Shown: positions 8,106 through 17,361, counted from the first letter of the stretch. The stretch: 41,510 bases of DNA from Shewanella sp. CG12_big_fil_rev_8_21_14_0_65_47_15 (GCF_002783505.1 NZ_PFGL01000059.1:1-41510); one strand, 5' to 3'. Notes: generated from the letters alone by a model not told the origin. Made by a program: numbers and translations.

Positions 8106-9008
8106 ATGGATAGAATTGCCGCAATACGTAGCTTTGTCGAAGTGGCAAACGGCGGTAGCTTTACCAAAGCTGCCGAACATTTAGACCTCAGCCGCCTACA
8201 GGTGTCGCGCCATATTCAAGAAGTCGAACAATGGCTTAATCTACGTTTATTGCACCGCACTACCCGCAGTGTGAGCCTTACCCTGCAGGGGGAAGAAGCG
8301 CTTCATTATTGTCAGCGCGTCTTAAGTGAAGTCGCCTCCATGGAGAGCCGTGCCCATAGCCATAACACTGAATTGGTCGGCAGTATTCGTATCGCCACGC
8401 CTATTGGTCTAGGTCAGCACAGCCTGTTCGATGTCGTCGACCGATTTATTAAGTTGCACCCTAAAGTGACTATTCAATTGGTGATGTCCGATAGCATGGC
8501 GCAATTGGTCGATGAAAGGGTCGATGTGGCGTTGCGTTATACCGAGCGACCCGATGACAGTCTTATTGCGCGGCGTCTGATGACCATAGACGCAGTGCTG
8601 TGCGCCGCTCCCAATTACCTCTCGACGGTCACGCCACCATCGGCTCCCATAGATCTGCTCGAACATAATTGTCTTATCCATTCATCGCAGCAGAATTGGC
8701 ATTTTCTGAAGGAGCAGCAAACAGAGCTAATTAAACCTAGGGGAAATCTAAAAGCAAACGATATGGGCGTGCTACTGAATGCGACTCTGAGAGGACATGG
8801 GATTGCCCGCTTGCCCTGCGACTTGGCCAACCAATACCTTGCCAGTGGCCAACTTGTTGAAGTATTACAGGAGTTTACCGCGCCAGGCCAAGCACTGTGG
8901 GCCGTATATTTATCCCGCAGCTATCAACAGATTTTAGTCAGAAGCTTTATTGATTTTACCGCCCAGCAATGGCAGTTCGACATCAAAAAATGGACCCATG
9001 CCAATTAG
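8106..9008 (+). CDS. LysR-family transcriptional regulator
   Basis: A 300-residue regulator. The N-terminal winged HTH, MDRIAAIRSFVEVANGGSFTKAAEHL followed by SRLQVSRHIQEVEQWLNLRLLHRTTRSVSLT, is typical of the LysR subgroup that starts with an aspartate after Met (CrgA/DsdC/PtxR-like). The C-terminal effector domain contains SIRIATPIGLGQ and DVALRYTERPDDSLIARRL, again typical of that subgroup. It probably controls the divergent reductase at 7368-8000 and itself from the shared 105-bp intergenic region. The effector is unknown. Confidence 0.92.
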   Translation: MDRIAAIRSFVEVANGGSFTKAAEHLDLSRLQVSRHIQEVEQWLNLRLLHRTTRSVSLTLQGEEALHYCQRVLSEVASMESRAHSHNTELVGSIRIATPIGLGQHSLFDVVDRFIKLHPKVTIQLVMSDSMAQLVDERVDVALRYTERPDDSLIARRLMTIDAVLCAAPNYLSTVTPPSAPIDLLEHNCLIHSSQQNWHFLKEQQTELIKPRGNLKANDMGVLLNATLRGHGIARLPCDLANQYLASGQLVEVLQEFTAPGQALWAVYLSRSYQQILVRSFIDFTAQQWQFDIKKWTHAN

Positions 9009-9017
9009 CGTTACCCA

Positions 9018-9053
9018 CAAAAAACGCACTTAGCCAGAGTAGCCTAAGTGCGT
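9018..9053 (-). terminator. Intrinsic terminator for the Dyp peroxidase gene
   Basis: 10-bp stem ACGCACTTAG/CTAAGTGCGT (9024-9033 with 9044-9053). Read on the minus strand it is followed by TTTTTTG, so it terminates the minus-strand gene. On the plus strand it may also stop the LysR transcript, but without a T run. Confidence 0.82.
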
Positions 9054-9086
9054 CATTCACATATAAAAAACTGATTAAAACTTGGC

Positions 9087-10022
9087 TTATTCGTCAAATT
9101 GCAGCATAAAATCTAAGGCGGGTGCAAAGAAGGATGAACCCGTCATCGCCTTAGTGAAATGCATTAAGTGATCATGATTCCCTTCGCCATCGCCAAACAT
9201 CATGCTATGCAGCATCTGCTCAAAATGGTCCGGTGTACGGCAGTTAGAGATAAACATCAATCCCTGCTCTTTAAGTGAGCCATAGGGCATGCTTTGACGC
9301 AAAATCTCAATCGAATTGCCATCGGCATCCTTAAGATTCACCCGCTTAATATGGCTAGTTAAGGGTTTATCTTCCGACTCATATTCAATGTTATCTTGCT
9401 TAGTGCGACCGATGATATCTTCTTGCTTTTTAAGCGGTAATCTATGCCACTTACTCAAATTGTGGGCATATTTTTGCACATGGATATAGCTGCCGCCTTT
9501 AAACTCTGGATCTTCATCCCCCACTAAAGCCACCTCTTGGCGGTGACGACCCTTAGGGTTTTCGGTGCCGTCAACAAAACCGGTCAGATCGCGGCTATCC
9601 ATAAATCTAAAACCACGTTCTTCTTCGACTAGTTCGACTAAGTCTTCAAACATCTGGCTGATTTCGTTAGCGACTAAATGCAGAATATCGTAACGGTCAC
9701 AGCGGATATGCACGAACAAATCATATTCAATTGCCGGCGCTTCACGGCTACCCACTTGCATGGCAGGGAAAGGTTTAAGCATTTCGGGGCGAGAATCGGG
9801 ATACAGGCTGTCCCAATAATTAGCGCCTATGGCGACAAAACCATTGAAGGCGCTATCGGAATACTGGTCCGTCAGCTCATAAATATACTGCGCTACGTTG
9901 GCAATACAGGGACGTAATTGCGACTCAACATTGTCATTGGCGTTAAACATCAAATAGACACTATGTAAGTTCCCTTCAGCACACACACCCAACTGTTCAC
10001 GCGGCATATTTTGAATATCCAT
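9087..10022 (-). CDS. tyrA: Dyp-type haem peroxidase (TyrA-like)
   Basis: Haem peroxidase of the dye-decolorizing family. The preferred start is the ATG at 10022 (MDIQNMPREQ), preceded by AAAGGGTG; the frame extends 16 codons further upstream without a better site. With this start the protein is 311 aa. The GxxDG motif (GFVDGTENP) puts the distal Asp at residue 151, the proximal His (TSHIKRVN) at 224 and the distal Arg (EILRQSMPYG) at 242. This is the numbering reported for S. oneidensis TyrA. There is no Tat or Sec signal, so it is likely cytoplasmic or encapsulated; I see no encapsulin gene nearby. The physiological substrate is unknown. It is monocistronic between two terminators. Confidence 0.94.
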   Translation of the reverse strand: MDIQNMPREQLGVCAEGNLHSVYLMFNANDNVESQLRPCIANVAQYIYELTDQYSDSAFNGFVAIGANYWDSLYPDSRPEMLKPFPAMQVGSREAPAIEYDLFVHIRCDRYDILHLVANEISQMFEDLVELVEEERGFRFMDSRDLTGFVDGTENPKGRHRQEVALVGDEDPEFKGGSYIHVQKYAHNLSKWHRLPLKKQEDIIGRTKQDNIEYESEDKPLTSHIKRVNLKDADGNSIEILRQSMPYGSLKEQGLMFISNCRTPDHFEQMLHSMMFGDGEGNHDHLMHFTKAMTGSSFFAPALDFMLQFDE

Positions 10023-10171
10023 CTGATTATCACCCTTTTCTAGACTCATTTTCGGCAATATTATCCGCAACTTTACCTGAAAATGACATTAACTAACGCA
10101 CAGTTTGCTTGGTTATCTCTATGATAATGCTAATTGCGGGGCTTTATCGCACCTAAGGTGCCCTCAAATAT

Positions 10172-10204
10172 AAAAAATTGACGAGACCGCGAAAGTCTCG
10201 TCAA
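10172..10204 (-). terminator. Intrinsic terminator for ggt
   Basis: 10-bp stem TTGACGAGAC/GTCTCGTCAA (10178-10187 with 10195-10204), followed on the minus strand by TTTTTTATA. It lies 54 bp past the ggt stop. Confidence 0.88.
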
Positions 10205-10257
10205 TTAGCTTACCCAATATAGGACGAATACGACTAGCGCGCCGCCATTATGTTGCA

Positions 10258-11970
10258 CTAATATCCCGCAGCATGCCCATCTTTACGACTCTCGGAGGCA
10301 CCACGGTAAACCCCAGTTTCAGCATTAAAGCCAATGGCTTGATAACCACCAAAATCCCCTAGACCATCACGCAGAACATGGCCCTTCTTGATAAGCTCGC
10401 GGCGGGTTTCCACCGGGAAACCCGATTCCAGACTGACATAGCCGCCATCTTTCATCACTTCCCCCGTTGGCTCGGTTGAACCCATATGCAAAATTCTGGG
10501 GGCATCGCCCGCTTCTTGCAAGTTCATTTTAAAATCAATCAGATTCATTACAATCTGTGCGTGCATTTGTGGTTGAGTCGCGCCGCCCATCACCCCAAAG
10601 CTGAGCCAAGGTTTCCCCTCTTTGGTCACAAAGGCGGGAATAATGGTATGGAATGGACGCTTGCCCGGTGCGTAGGTGTTGAATCGTCCCTCGGTTAAAT
10701 CGAACATTTGCCCACGGTCCTGCAGTACAAACCCTAGGTCTGGCGGCGTCATCCCCGAGCCCATGCCACGGTAATTACTCTGGATGAGTGATACCATATT
10801 ACCGTCTTTATCGGCGGTGGTCAGGTACACAGTGTCGCCATGTTGCAGCGCAGGATTACCCGCATCGACACTCTTAGCGGCCTTACTGGGATCGATTAAC
10901 TTAGTGCGATCATAGTTATATTGCTGCGAGATAAGCTCTGTAACCGGGACCTTATTAAAAGCCATATCGGCATAAAACTTAGCCCTGTCGGCAAAGGCCA
11001 GTTTTTTCGCTTCGACAAATAAATGCACATACTCAGGGCTATTAAAGCCCATGGCGGCAATGTCGAAGGGTTCCATGGTTTTTAGAATTTGCAGCGCCGC
11101 AATCCCTTGACCATTAGGCGGTAACTCCCACACATCGTAACCACGGTAATTGACCGAAACTGGCTCAATCCATTCGCTGCTATGGCTCGCTAAGTCTTCA
11201 TAACTTAGGTAGCCACCTTGGGCCTTGATGTATTTATCGATACTTTTAGCAATATCCCCTTTGTAAAAGGCATCGCGGCCGCCCTTGGCTATTTTCTCGT
11301 AGGTGTTAGCCAGCGCAGGATTTTTAAAGATGTCACCCACGGCTGGCATCTTGCCATTGGGCATATAGGTTTCTTTAAATCCGGGGAATTTAGCGAGTTT
11401 TTTACCGCTGCCCTCAAGGTAATAGGCAATGAGTTCTGACACGGGGAAACCATCACGGGCGTAATGAATCGCTGGCGCGAGATTATCGGCCATAGGCAAT
11501 TTACCGAACTTATTATGCAATTCATACCAACCATCGACGGCGCCGGGTACGGAAACAGGCAGAGGCCCAAGTGGCGGTAAATAATCTAAACCTAGGGATT
11601 TAAGTTTTTCTAAACTCAAAGATTTTGGGCTGCGACCCGATGCATTAAGGCCATAGAGACGTTTATCTTTGGCACTCCAGACGATAGCAAATAAATCGCC
11701 ACCAACACCCGAGCCAGTGGGTTCAACTAGCCCTAACATGGCATTGGCGGCAATGGCCGCATCGACCGCACTGCCGCCCTGCTTGAGTATGTCGATAGCG
11801 ACCTGGGTGGCTAATGGTTGACTGGTCGCCGCCATTCCATGGGTGGCATAGACTTCCGAGCGGGTTGCAAAGGCTTTACCTGTGATCCTATCCATAGCCA
11901 TCACTCCTGAAGACGACATCGCCGTCGCCACTGTCACTAAGGTACAAATTGATTTTATTGTTTTTATCAT
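10258..11970 (-). CDS. ggt: Gamma-glutamyltranspeptidase precursor
   Basis: Periplasmic N-terminal nucleophile hydrolase that removes or transfers the gamma-glutamyl group of glutathione. An N-terminal signal peptide (hydrophobic stretch in residues 1-25) precedes the mature chain. The autoprocessing site is in LQHGDTVYLTTADKDG, with the nucleophile Thr at residue 380. This cuts the 570-aa precursor into a large (~38 kDa) and a small subunit. The GSGVGGDLFAIVW region near residue 86 and NYRGMGSGM after the nucleophile are family features. A GGAGG ribosome-binding site sits right before the ATG. The gene is monocistronic, ending at a terminator. Confidence 0.95.
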   Translation of the reverse strand: MIKTIKSICTLVTVATAMSSSGVMAMDRITGKAFATRSEVYATHGMAATSQPLATQVAIDILKQGGSAVDAAIAANAMLGLVEPTGSGVGGDLFAIVWSAKDKRLYGLNASGRSPKSLSLEKLKSLGLDYLPPLGPLPVSVPGAVDGWYELHNKFGKLPMADNLAPAIHYARDGFPVSELIAYYLEGSGKKLAKFPGFKETYMPNGKMPAVGDIFKNPALANTYEKIAKGGRDAFYKGDIAKSIDKYIKAQGGYLSYEDLASHSSEWIEPVSVNYRGYDVWELPPNGQGIAALQILKTMEPFDIAAMGFNSPEYVHLFVEAKKLAFADRAKFYADMAFNKVPVTELISQQYNYDRTKLIDPSKAAKSVDAGNPALQHGDTVYLTTADKDGNMVSLIQSNYRGMGSGMTPPDLGFVLQDRGQMFDLTEGRFNTYAPGKRPFHTIIPAFVTKEGKPWLSFGVMGGATQPQMHAQIVMNLIDFKMNLQEAGDAPRILHMGSTEPTGEVMKDGGYVSLESGFPVETRRELIKKGHVLRDGLGDFGGYQAIGFNAETGVYRGASESRKDGHAAGY

Positions 11971-12354
11971 AATTCCTCCAAATCTGAAGGGTTAAGGTAC
12001 CAAGGACTGTCGAAAATATCACCAAGCTAAACGGCTTTTACTTAAGTTAAACGTAAGCAAAAATGTCATACTTTAGTTGTCTATGGCATGGGTCAGTAGG
12101 CCTAGGATTCAAGTCCTTCAGGCTTAACTAAGGTAAGCATTTCAGCTCATCGCACCCGACGTTATACGGCTGACAACTTAGCCACGCCAAAGAGGATATT
12201 TTCCGCCACGGTTAAGTGAGTAATTGATAGATAAATCGAGAGCGGAATACAACTTAACAGTTTGTTTTTAAAATGATTAAATTCAACGCTGGTGATTATC
12301 CCAAATCAAACTAAACTGAACATTAATTTGCATAAAATGGCTATAGGAGGCGTT
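11971..12354. other. Intergenic region without recognised gene
   Basis: A 384-bp stretch between divergent ggt and the small membrane protein. No ORF with a convincing ribosome-binding site and no recognisable RNA was found. It should carry both promoters. A small imperfect repeat (TTACTTAAGTTAAACGTAA around 12039-12057) was seen but has no assignable role. Confidence 0.5.
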
Positions 12355-12777
12355 ATGTTAACTTTGCTGTTTGTTATCGTAGCCGCTCTTGCGCTATTTG
12401 CACTAGCCAAACTGAGGAGGGACAAGAAAATCCGTAAACATTATTTCGGAACCTTAAGTTCAAATGGCCGTAGAGCTAAAAGCGATACAACGCCAGATCA
12501 TCGCTTTCACTGCGTCAGTATAGTGAATAAAGGTGATTGCTGCGAGCAAGTTAACACCCTCACCGGCAAGCGTTTTTTGTCGAAAGAGGCGCCAGCGATC
12601 CCCATGGAAGAATGCACCATGGCACACTGCGAATGTCGCTATCAACACTTTGAGGACAGACGCCAATCGAGTAATGAACGCAGAGTAGATTATGGTGTTA
12701 CCCGGGAGCTTTTCGGGGTTTTTGGTGAACAAAATCGTCGAGATAGATCAAAGGGAAGGCGCACAACGGACAATTGA
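12355..12777 (+). CDS. Small membrane-anchored protein with Cys-rich C-x4-C-x-C-x-Y-x-H motif
   Basis: The frame opens at a GTG at 12292, but the ATG at 12355 has a strong TAGGAGG ribosome-binding site 4 bp upstream, giving 140 aa. The first 20 residues (MLTLLFVIVAALALFALAKL) form a single transmembrane helix, followed by a positively charged stretch (RRDKKIRKH), predicting a cytoplasmic C-terminal domain. That domain has seven Cys, including GDCCEQ and the cluster ECTMAHCECRYQHFEDRR, and ends in a highly basic tail. The cluster could bind a metal, but no function is known to me. It is convergent with the glutathione transferase gene. Confidence 0.8.
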   Translation: MLTLLFVIVAALALFALAKLRRDKKIRKHYFGTLSSNGRRAKSDTTPDHRFHCVSIVNKGDCCEQVNTLTGKRFLSKEAPAIPMEECTMAHCECRYQHFEDRRQSSNERRVDYGVTRELFGVFGEQNRRDRSKGRRTTDN

Positions 12778-12793
12778 ACGCCTATATACCCAA

Positions 12794-13390
12794 TTATTGG
12801 GGGCGAGTTTCAATAAATGCGGGGAGATTACGCATCTCACTAAACCAAAGCGCGGTAGCTGGAGCCACTTTTCGCCAATCTAACTCTGGATGCCTAAAAT
12901 CCACGTAATCCAGTAAACAAATTAACGCCAATTGTGGTGCTTGAATCGTGGCTTGCGTGATCACCTTGAGGTGTTCCATCTGCATCAATCCGCGCAATAA
13001 CGCCTGCTCAAACCGCGAAGTCCAAAAGGCCGATCTCACCCCTTCCTCCTCACGCATTTGCTCCTGACGTAATTTGACCGCGCTATCGATAAGCCCTTTT
13101 ATCATAGAGAAATGACACTGTAATACCCAGTTATCCCTCTGACTGCCAAACATCTGCTGTTCACCTAACTCAGCATCCAGGTAGCGCATAATCACTTCGC
13201 TATCAAACAGTGGGACACCGTCGTTGGTAATAAGGCAGGGGATTTGACCCAGTGGATTTGCATCGAGTAATTCCGCCGTGTTTTCGAAGGGATTCACGGT
13301 CACTTCTTCAATATCTTTAATATCTAAATAGCGGATCAGGCTTCTAACGCAGCGGGCATAGGGTGATGCCTGGGAACAGAGCAATTTCAT
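12794..13390 (-). CDS. Glutathione S-transferase family protein
   Basis: A 198-residue protein with a thioredoxin-like N-terminal domain (MKLLCSQASPYARCVRSLIRYLDI) and the glutathione-binding loop region NPLGQIPCLITNDGVPLFDSEVIMRYLD at about residues 50-77. The helical C-terminal domain follows. It resembles short bacterial GSTs of the YibF type. The ATG is preceded by AAGGA. It lies 67 bp downstream of fpr on the same strand and could be cotranscribed with it, which would fit a shared redox role. The substrate is unknown. Confidence 0.88.
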   Translation of the reverse strand: MKLLCSQASPYARCVRSLIRYLDIKDIEEVTVNPFENTAELLDANPLGQIPCLITNDGVPLFDSEVIMRYLDAELGEQQMFGSQRDNWVLQCHFSMIKGLIDSAVKLRQEQMREEEGVRSAFWTSRFEQALLRGLMQMEHLKVITQATIQAPQLALICLLDYVDFRHPELDWRKVAPATALWFSEMRNLPAFIETRPQ

Positions 13391-13457
13391 TAATCATTCC
13401 TTCTATTTGTTTTAATTTCAGTACTAGCGCGTAATTCGCTCATAAAAACCGCAAGGC

Positions 13458-14207
13458 TTACCAATATTTTTCGACTGTTATTTGCCCTGGAGCACGGCGT
13501 AAATTTTTAGCGAGACCTTTACCTATCAGTGCCACCTGAGCACCCGTTATCATACCTGGATTACCGCAAATCATGACTTGGGAGTCAGTCGCGCACAGGG
13601 TTAACCCGACTTTACGCTCAATCTCGCCAGAGATTAAACCATCGGGAATACGGCACTGCAATGCCCCTTCAAAGGGTTCACGGGTCACACTCAAACATAA
13701 AATAAACTGATCAGGATATTGTTGCTCATAGGTCCGCAGTTTATCGAGGTAGGCCAGATCCTTCGCCTCCCTCACACCATACACTAATACGATTTTATCA
13801 AAGCGTTGCCAAGGTTCATCGGTATCGAGCATAGACAAGAACGGCCCCACGGCAGTGCCTGTGGCTAAAAACCACAAATGCCGACCTTGCAACTCACCCT
13901 TGGGGATTTCATCTAAGGTCATAAAACCCGTTGCAGTTGGGGTTATATCAATTTCATCGCCAATAGTCAGGTTTTGTAATTGCGGTGATAATTGCCCATC
14001 CTCTACCGCAACGGCGAGCACTTCGGCGTAGGCTTTATCGGGGGAATTAACGAGGGAGTAGGCTCTGGCAACGCGTTTATCATCACGCACTTGACTGAGT
14101 TTGATAAACTGGCCGGGAATAAAAGGTGCAAGGTCGGCGGCAATCCGCAGCGAAAATAATTTATCATTCCAATCAATACGTTCAATAACTCGTCCCCTAG
14201 TCCACAT
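13458..14207 (-). CDS. fpr: Ferredoxin (flavodoxin)-NADP+ reductase
   Basis: A 249-residue flavoprotein passing electrons between NADPH and ferredoxin/flavodoxin. The FAD motif is RAYSLVNSP near residue 49, the NADP-binding loop is ATGTAVGPFLSMLDTDEPWQRFD, and VMICGNPGMITG plus the C-terminal VEKYW are typical of bacterial Fpr. In gammaproteobacteria such enzymes supply reduced flavodoxin for radical-SAM and oxidative-stress repair enzymes. Start chosen at the ATG with GGGGAC upstream. It is possibly in an operon with the GST gene downstream. Confidence 0.94.
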   Translation of the reverse strand: MWTRGRVIERIDWNDKLFSLRIAADLAPFIPGQFIKLSQVRDDKRVARAYSLVNSPDKAYAEVLAVAVEDGQLSPQLQNLTIGDEIDITPTATGFMTLDEIPKGELQGRHLWFLATGTAVGPFLSMLDTDEPWQRFDKIVLVYGVREAKDLAYLDKLRTYEQQYPDQFILCLSVTREPFEGALQCRIPDGLISGEIERKVGLTLCATDSQVMICGNPGMITGAQVALIGKGLAKNLRRAPGQITVEKYW

Positions 14208-14264
14208 AACTTGTCCCCAAGTGAAACGTTAGATAAGTTTCTAGCATAGACTTTTATCGGCACA

Positions 14265-14291
14265 ACAAAAACCCCTTATCAAAAGGGGTTT
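14265..14291 (-). terminator. Intrinsic terminator for the DUF5610 gene
   Basis: 9-bp stem AAACCCCTT/AAGGGGTTT (14269-14277 with 14283-14291), with a T run on the minus strand (TTTTTGTTG). It lies just after the stop of the gene at 14319. Confidence 0.85.
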
Positions 14292-14318
14292 AAGTTTACC
14301 AACCGAGCAATGGCGGAG

Positions 14319-14945
14319 CTAAGATGTTGTCGATTGTGTCTCATCTGGTTTTTTATTAAAGCTATCCCTAAAGGCTTGCAGCCCCTCTTGCACTAGGCTG
14401 TAGGTTTTATCTACACCATCGGCAATGTCTCCCTGCAATACCTTAAGGCCCGACAAAATATCCCTTGCCTCCTGAAAACCGCTATCGATAGCGCCACCGA
14501 TAATGCTCATAAAGCTATCGAGCTGCTCATCAAAATCCATACCCGAATTCTGCTGTTGATGAATGCTAAAAAACTGGGTTGCAAAACTCACTATGCGATC
14601 GGCCGTGGCTTCAGGAGATGTATCGACACCGTTGTCGTAGGCGGTTTGAATCGCGTTTTCCCCCATGGACGGGGCTAATTCTTTGTTGATCGCTTCGATT
14701 GCGGCGCGATAGAGCAAGACCATAGACTCATCGCCAGTTTTGATATTCACATCCTGCTGCGCCGATAGAATCGCTTGATTCATCAGCTGCTTACTCGTTT
14801 GCTGTGCGGTTTGTGCAGAAGTCGCTTCGACGGCTTTTGCATTCTTTGAATCACTCGCTTCGGCCCCCTTGGCAGCCATATTCTCAGCATACTTTTTGTG
14901 TGACACAGGTACTTGCGGCATATGAGGGGTTTTGTTGATTTCCAT
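14319..14945 (-). CDS. DUF5610 domain protein
   Basis: The longest frame begins at 15032, but MEINKTPHM (14945) or MAIMEIN (14954) are more likely starts because the extra N-terminus is unlike the family. About 208 aa. An Ala/Gln/Lys-rich low-complexity segment (residues about 20-60) precedes a conserved domain with ENAIQTAYDNGVDTSPEATADRIVSFATQFF and GGAIDSGFQEARDILSGLKVLQGDIADGVDKTYSLVQEGLQAF. This pattern I recognise as DUF5610, an uncharacterised gammaproteobacterial family often of predicted cytoplasmic location. There is no signal peptide. Function unknown. It has its own terminator and is upstream of fpr on the same strand. Confidence 0.8.
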   Translation of the reverse strand: MEINKTPHMPQVPVSHKKYAENMAAKGAEASDSKNAKAVEATSAQTAQQTSKQLMNQAILSAQQDVNIKTGDESMVLLYRAAIEAINKELAPSMGENAIQTAYDNGVDTSPEATADRIVSFATQFFSIHQQQNSGMDFDEQLDSFMSIIGGAIDSGFQEARDILSGLKVLQGDIADGVDKTYSLVQEGLQAFRDSFNKKPDETQSTTS

Positions 14946-15116
14946 GATGGCCATCCATTCAATTTGAGTCGACTTAATTATCGACCAAAATTTAACCAAC
15001 TTTAGTAATTTTTCGATTTGCAGTACCATCATGCCGCAACGCTATGGTAGAAACAGGATAATAAAATCATTCTCCCTTAACTCATTGCATCAGCCTACTT
15101 AAAAGGATGTAACCCA

Positions 15117-15713
15117 ATGGCAGCAGACCGCAGTTTACACTTTTTCCACTTTATTTCCTTGGCTGGCCTCCATAGGCGCTTTCCCATATCTCCTGCGCGA
15201 CTGTTGGCAAGCCTGGTGGTATTTATCGGCCTTGGTTTAACCCCGATTAATCACGCTATTGCAGACAGTAGGCTGATTATTTTAGTCAGACATGCCGAAA
15301 AGTCCGACTCTCCAGCAACGGATCCAACATTATCTCCCGCGGGGGAAATGCGTGCTATGGCCCTCATTAGCGCCCTCAATCGCACGCCACTATCCCAACT
15401 TATCGCAACACAATATCAACGAACACAACAAACACTAACGCCAGTAGCCCAAGCCCGCCACTTGCCTGTCACTGTTGTGCCCGCAACCAAAGCGATAGCG
15501 GCACATGTGCAGCAAATCGCTGAACAAGTGCATGCGGTCAAAGGCAATACCCTCATAGCCGGCCACTCCAATACGGTTCCCCTTATCATCAAAGCCCTTG
15601 GCGGACCTGAAATCCCAGCGATAAGTGAAGATGATTACAGCCAACTATTTTTACTCTCCCTCAATGAGGGTCAACCTGCGAGCCTGATTTCGACTCGGTA
15701 CGGCCAAGAATAA
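15117..15713 (+). CDS. Exported histidine phosphatase family protein
   Basis: A 198-residue phosphoglycerate-mutase-like phosphatase. A hydrophobic segment (LLASLVVFIGLGLTPINHAIA, about residues 28-49) acts as a signal peptide or membrane anchor, and the start may be further downstream. The catalytic motif ILVRHAEKSD begins near residue 54; the second catalytic His is in LIAGHSNTVP near residue 148. SixA-like and PgmB-like exported enzymes share this layout. It is followed after 11 bp by the glutamate-synthase-like gene, so the two are probably one operon. The substrate is unknown; a phosphorylated small molecule in the periplasm is an inference. Confidence 0.88.
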   Translation: MAADRSLHFFHFISLAGLHRRFPISPARLLASLVVFIGLGLTPINHAIADSRLIILVRHAEKSDSPATDPTLSPAGEMRAMALISALNRTPLSQLIATQYQRTQQTLTPVAQARHLPVTVVPATKAIAAHVQQIAEQVHAVKGNTLIAGHSNTVPLIIKALGGPEIPAISEDDYSQLFLLSLNEGQPASLISTRYGQE

Positions 15714-15724
15714 AGGATAATAAT

Positions 15725-17215
15725 ATGAATGAACTCAATTGGTTTATGTGGGGACTCGATCTATTCTCTGGACTCTTTTTGATCCTTATTGGACTCGGTG
15801 TACTCGCCATTGTGTACATGTATATCGCCGATAAGATGCAAACGAAACAAGCGGTGAGACACAACTATCCCGTGATAGGTCGTTTTAGATATCTATTCGA
15901 AAAACAAGGAGAATTCTTTAGGCAATACTTTTTCGCCCAGGACAGGGAGGAACTGCCCTTTAACCGCGCCGAACGAAGCTGGGTGTACCGCGCAGCCAAA
16001 AATGTGGATAGAACCATCGCCTTTGGCTCGACACGTCCCTTGGACAGCGCCGGCACCATTATGTTTATGAATACCGCCTTCCCTACTCAAGATGAAGATA
16101 TCACGCCCATTCATCCACTCACGATTGGTAGCCACTGTCGCCACCCCTACACAACACAGGCCATCTGCCATATTTCTGCGATGAGTTTTGGGGCACTATC
16201 GCGTCCAGCAATCACCGCCCTTTCCCATGGCGCAGCGCAAGCGGGTTGTTGGCTTAACACGGGTGAAGGCGGATTAAGCCCCTATCATCTGAAAGGTGGC
16301 TGCGATCTTGTCTTTCAAATTGGCACGGCCAAATACGGTGTACGTAACGAACACGGCCATTTAGACGATGAAAAACTGAAGGCGATAGCGGCACATCCCG
16401 AAGTCAAAATGTTCGAAATAAAAATGAGCCAAGGGGCTAAACCCGGTAAAGGAGGCATATTACCCGGCCTTAAGGTGACCGAAGAAATTGCCCACATTCG
16501 CGGTATTCCCCAAGGGCAGGACTCTATCAGCCCCAATGGCCATATCGAATTTAAAAATGTGGGGGATATTCTGGACATGATAGCCAAAGTACGGGAGGTC
16601 ACAGGTAAGCCTACTGGCATTAAAGCCATACTCGGAGACGTGCTATGGCTCGAAGATTTATGCGATGAAATCGAGCGCCGCGGTGAAGATGCTGCACCCG
16701 ACTTTTTTACCTTAGACAGTGCCGATGGTGGTACTGGCGCCGCGCCGCAACCGCTGATGGATTATGTCGGTTTACCACTGAAGGAAAGCCTCCCTATTCT
16801 GGTCAATATTTTGATCCAACGGGGATTGCGTAAACGCATTAAAGTCATTGCCTCCGGTAAGCTTATCGTGCCCTCACGGGTGGCTTGGGCGTTAGCATTA
16901 GGTGCCGACTTCATCGCATCGGCCCGTGGCAATATGTTTGCCCTCGGCTGCATCCAAGCCTTGCAATGTAACAAAGATACCTGCCCAACGGGCATCACTA
17001 CCCACAATAAGAAACTCCAACAGGGGTTAAATCCCAGAGATAAGTCGACGCGAGTCGCTAATTATAATCATAATTTACACCACGACTTAGCGTTGATCGC
17101 CCATTCCTGTGGTGTCAGCGAACCAAGGCAACTTAAGCCAACGCATGTGCGAATCGTGCTCGATAGTGGCCTGTCACTCTCCCTCGACAAATACTATTCA
17201 CACATAAACCAATAG
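15725..17215 (+). CDS. FMN-binding glutamate synthase family protein, membrane-anchored
   Basis: A 496-residue protein with one N-terminal transmembrane helix (about residues 10-37) and then the FMN/Fe-S synthase domain of glutamate synthase: SAMSFGALSRPAITALSHGA, NTGEGGLSPYHLKGGCDLVFQIGTAKYG, and EIKMSQGAKPGKGGILPG near residue 230. Further on come TLDSADGGTGAAPQPLMDYVG and a CxxxxCPTGI segment (CIQALQCNKDTCPTGITTHN) that in GltB binds the 3Fe-4S cluster. It lacks the amidotransferase domain, so it is not a full GOGAT. The reaction is unknown. AAGGA lies 7 bp before the ATG. Probably cotranscribed with the phosphatase. Confidence 0.9.
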   Translation: MNELNWFMWGLDLFSGLFLILIGLGVLAIVYMYIADKMQTKQAVRHNYPVIGRFRYLFEKQGEFFRQYFFAQDREELPFNRAERSWVYRAAKNVDRTIAFGSTRPLDSAGTIMFMNTAFPTQDEDITPIHPLTIGSHCRHPYTTQAICHISAMSFGALSRPAITALSHGAAQAGCWLNTGEGGLSPYHLKGGCDLVFQIGTAKYGVRNEHGHLDDEKLKAIAAHPEVKMFEIKMSQGAKPGKGGILPGLKVTEEIAHIRGIPQGQDSISPNGHIEFKNVGDILDMIAKVREVTGKPTGIKAILGDVLWLEDLCDEIERRGEDAAPDFFTLDSADGGTGAAPQPLMDYVGLPLKESLPILVNILIQRGLRKRIKVIASGKLIVPSRVAWALALGADFIASARGNMFALGCIQALQCNKDTCPTGITTHNKKLQQGLNPRDKSTRVANYNHNLHHDLALIAHSCGVSEPRQLKPTHVRIVLDSGLSLSLDKYYSHINQ

Positions 17216-17361
17216 CGTTAGGGCCCGTGGCACTGGGCTACTACTTTTGTCTATACTGACTAAGGTAAGGTATATTTGAATGCATATCACAAAAGAGGTA
17301 AGATCTGTGAGGTAAGCATTTACCGAATGTCTTAATGGTACAGAAATTTAAGGAAACACTT

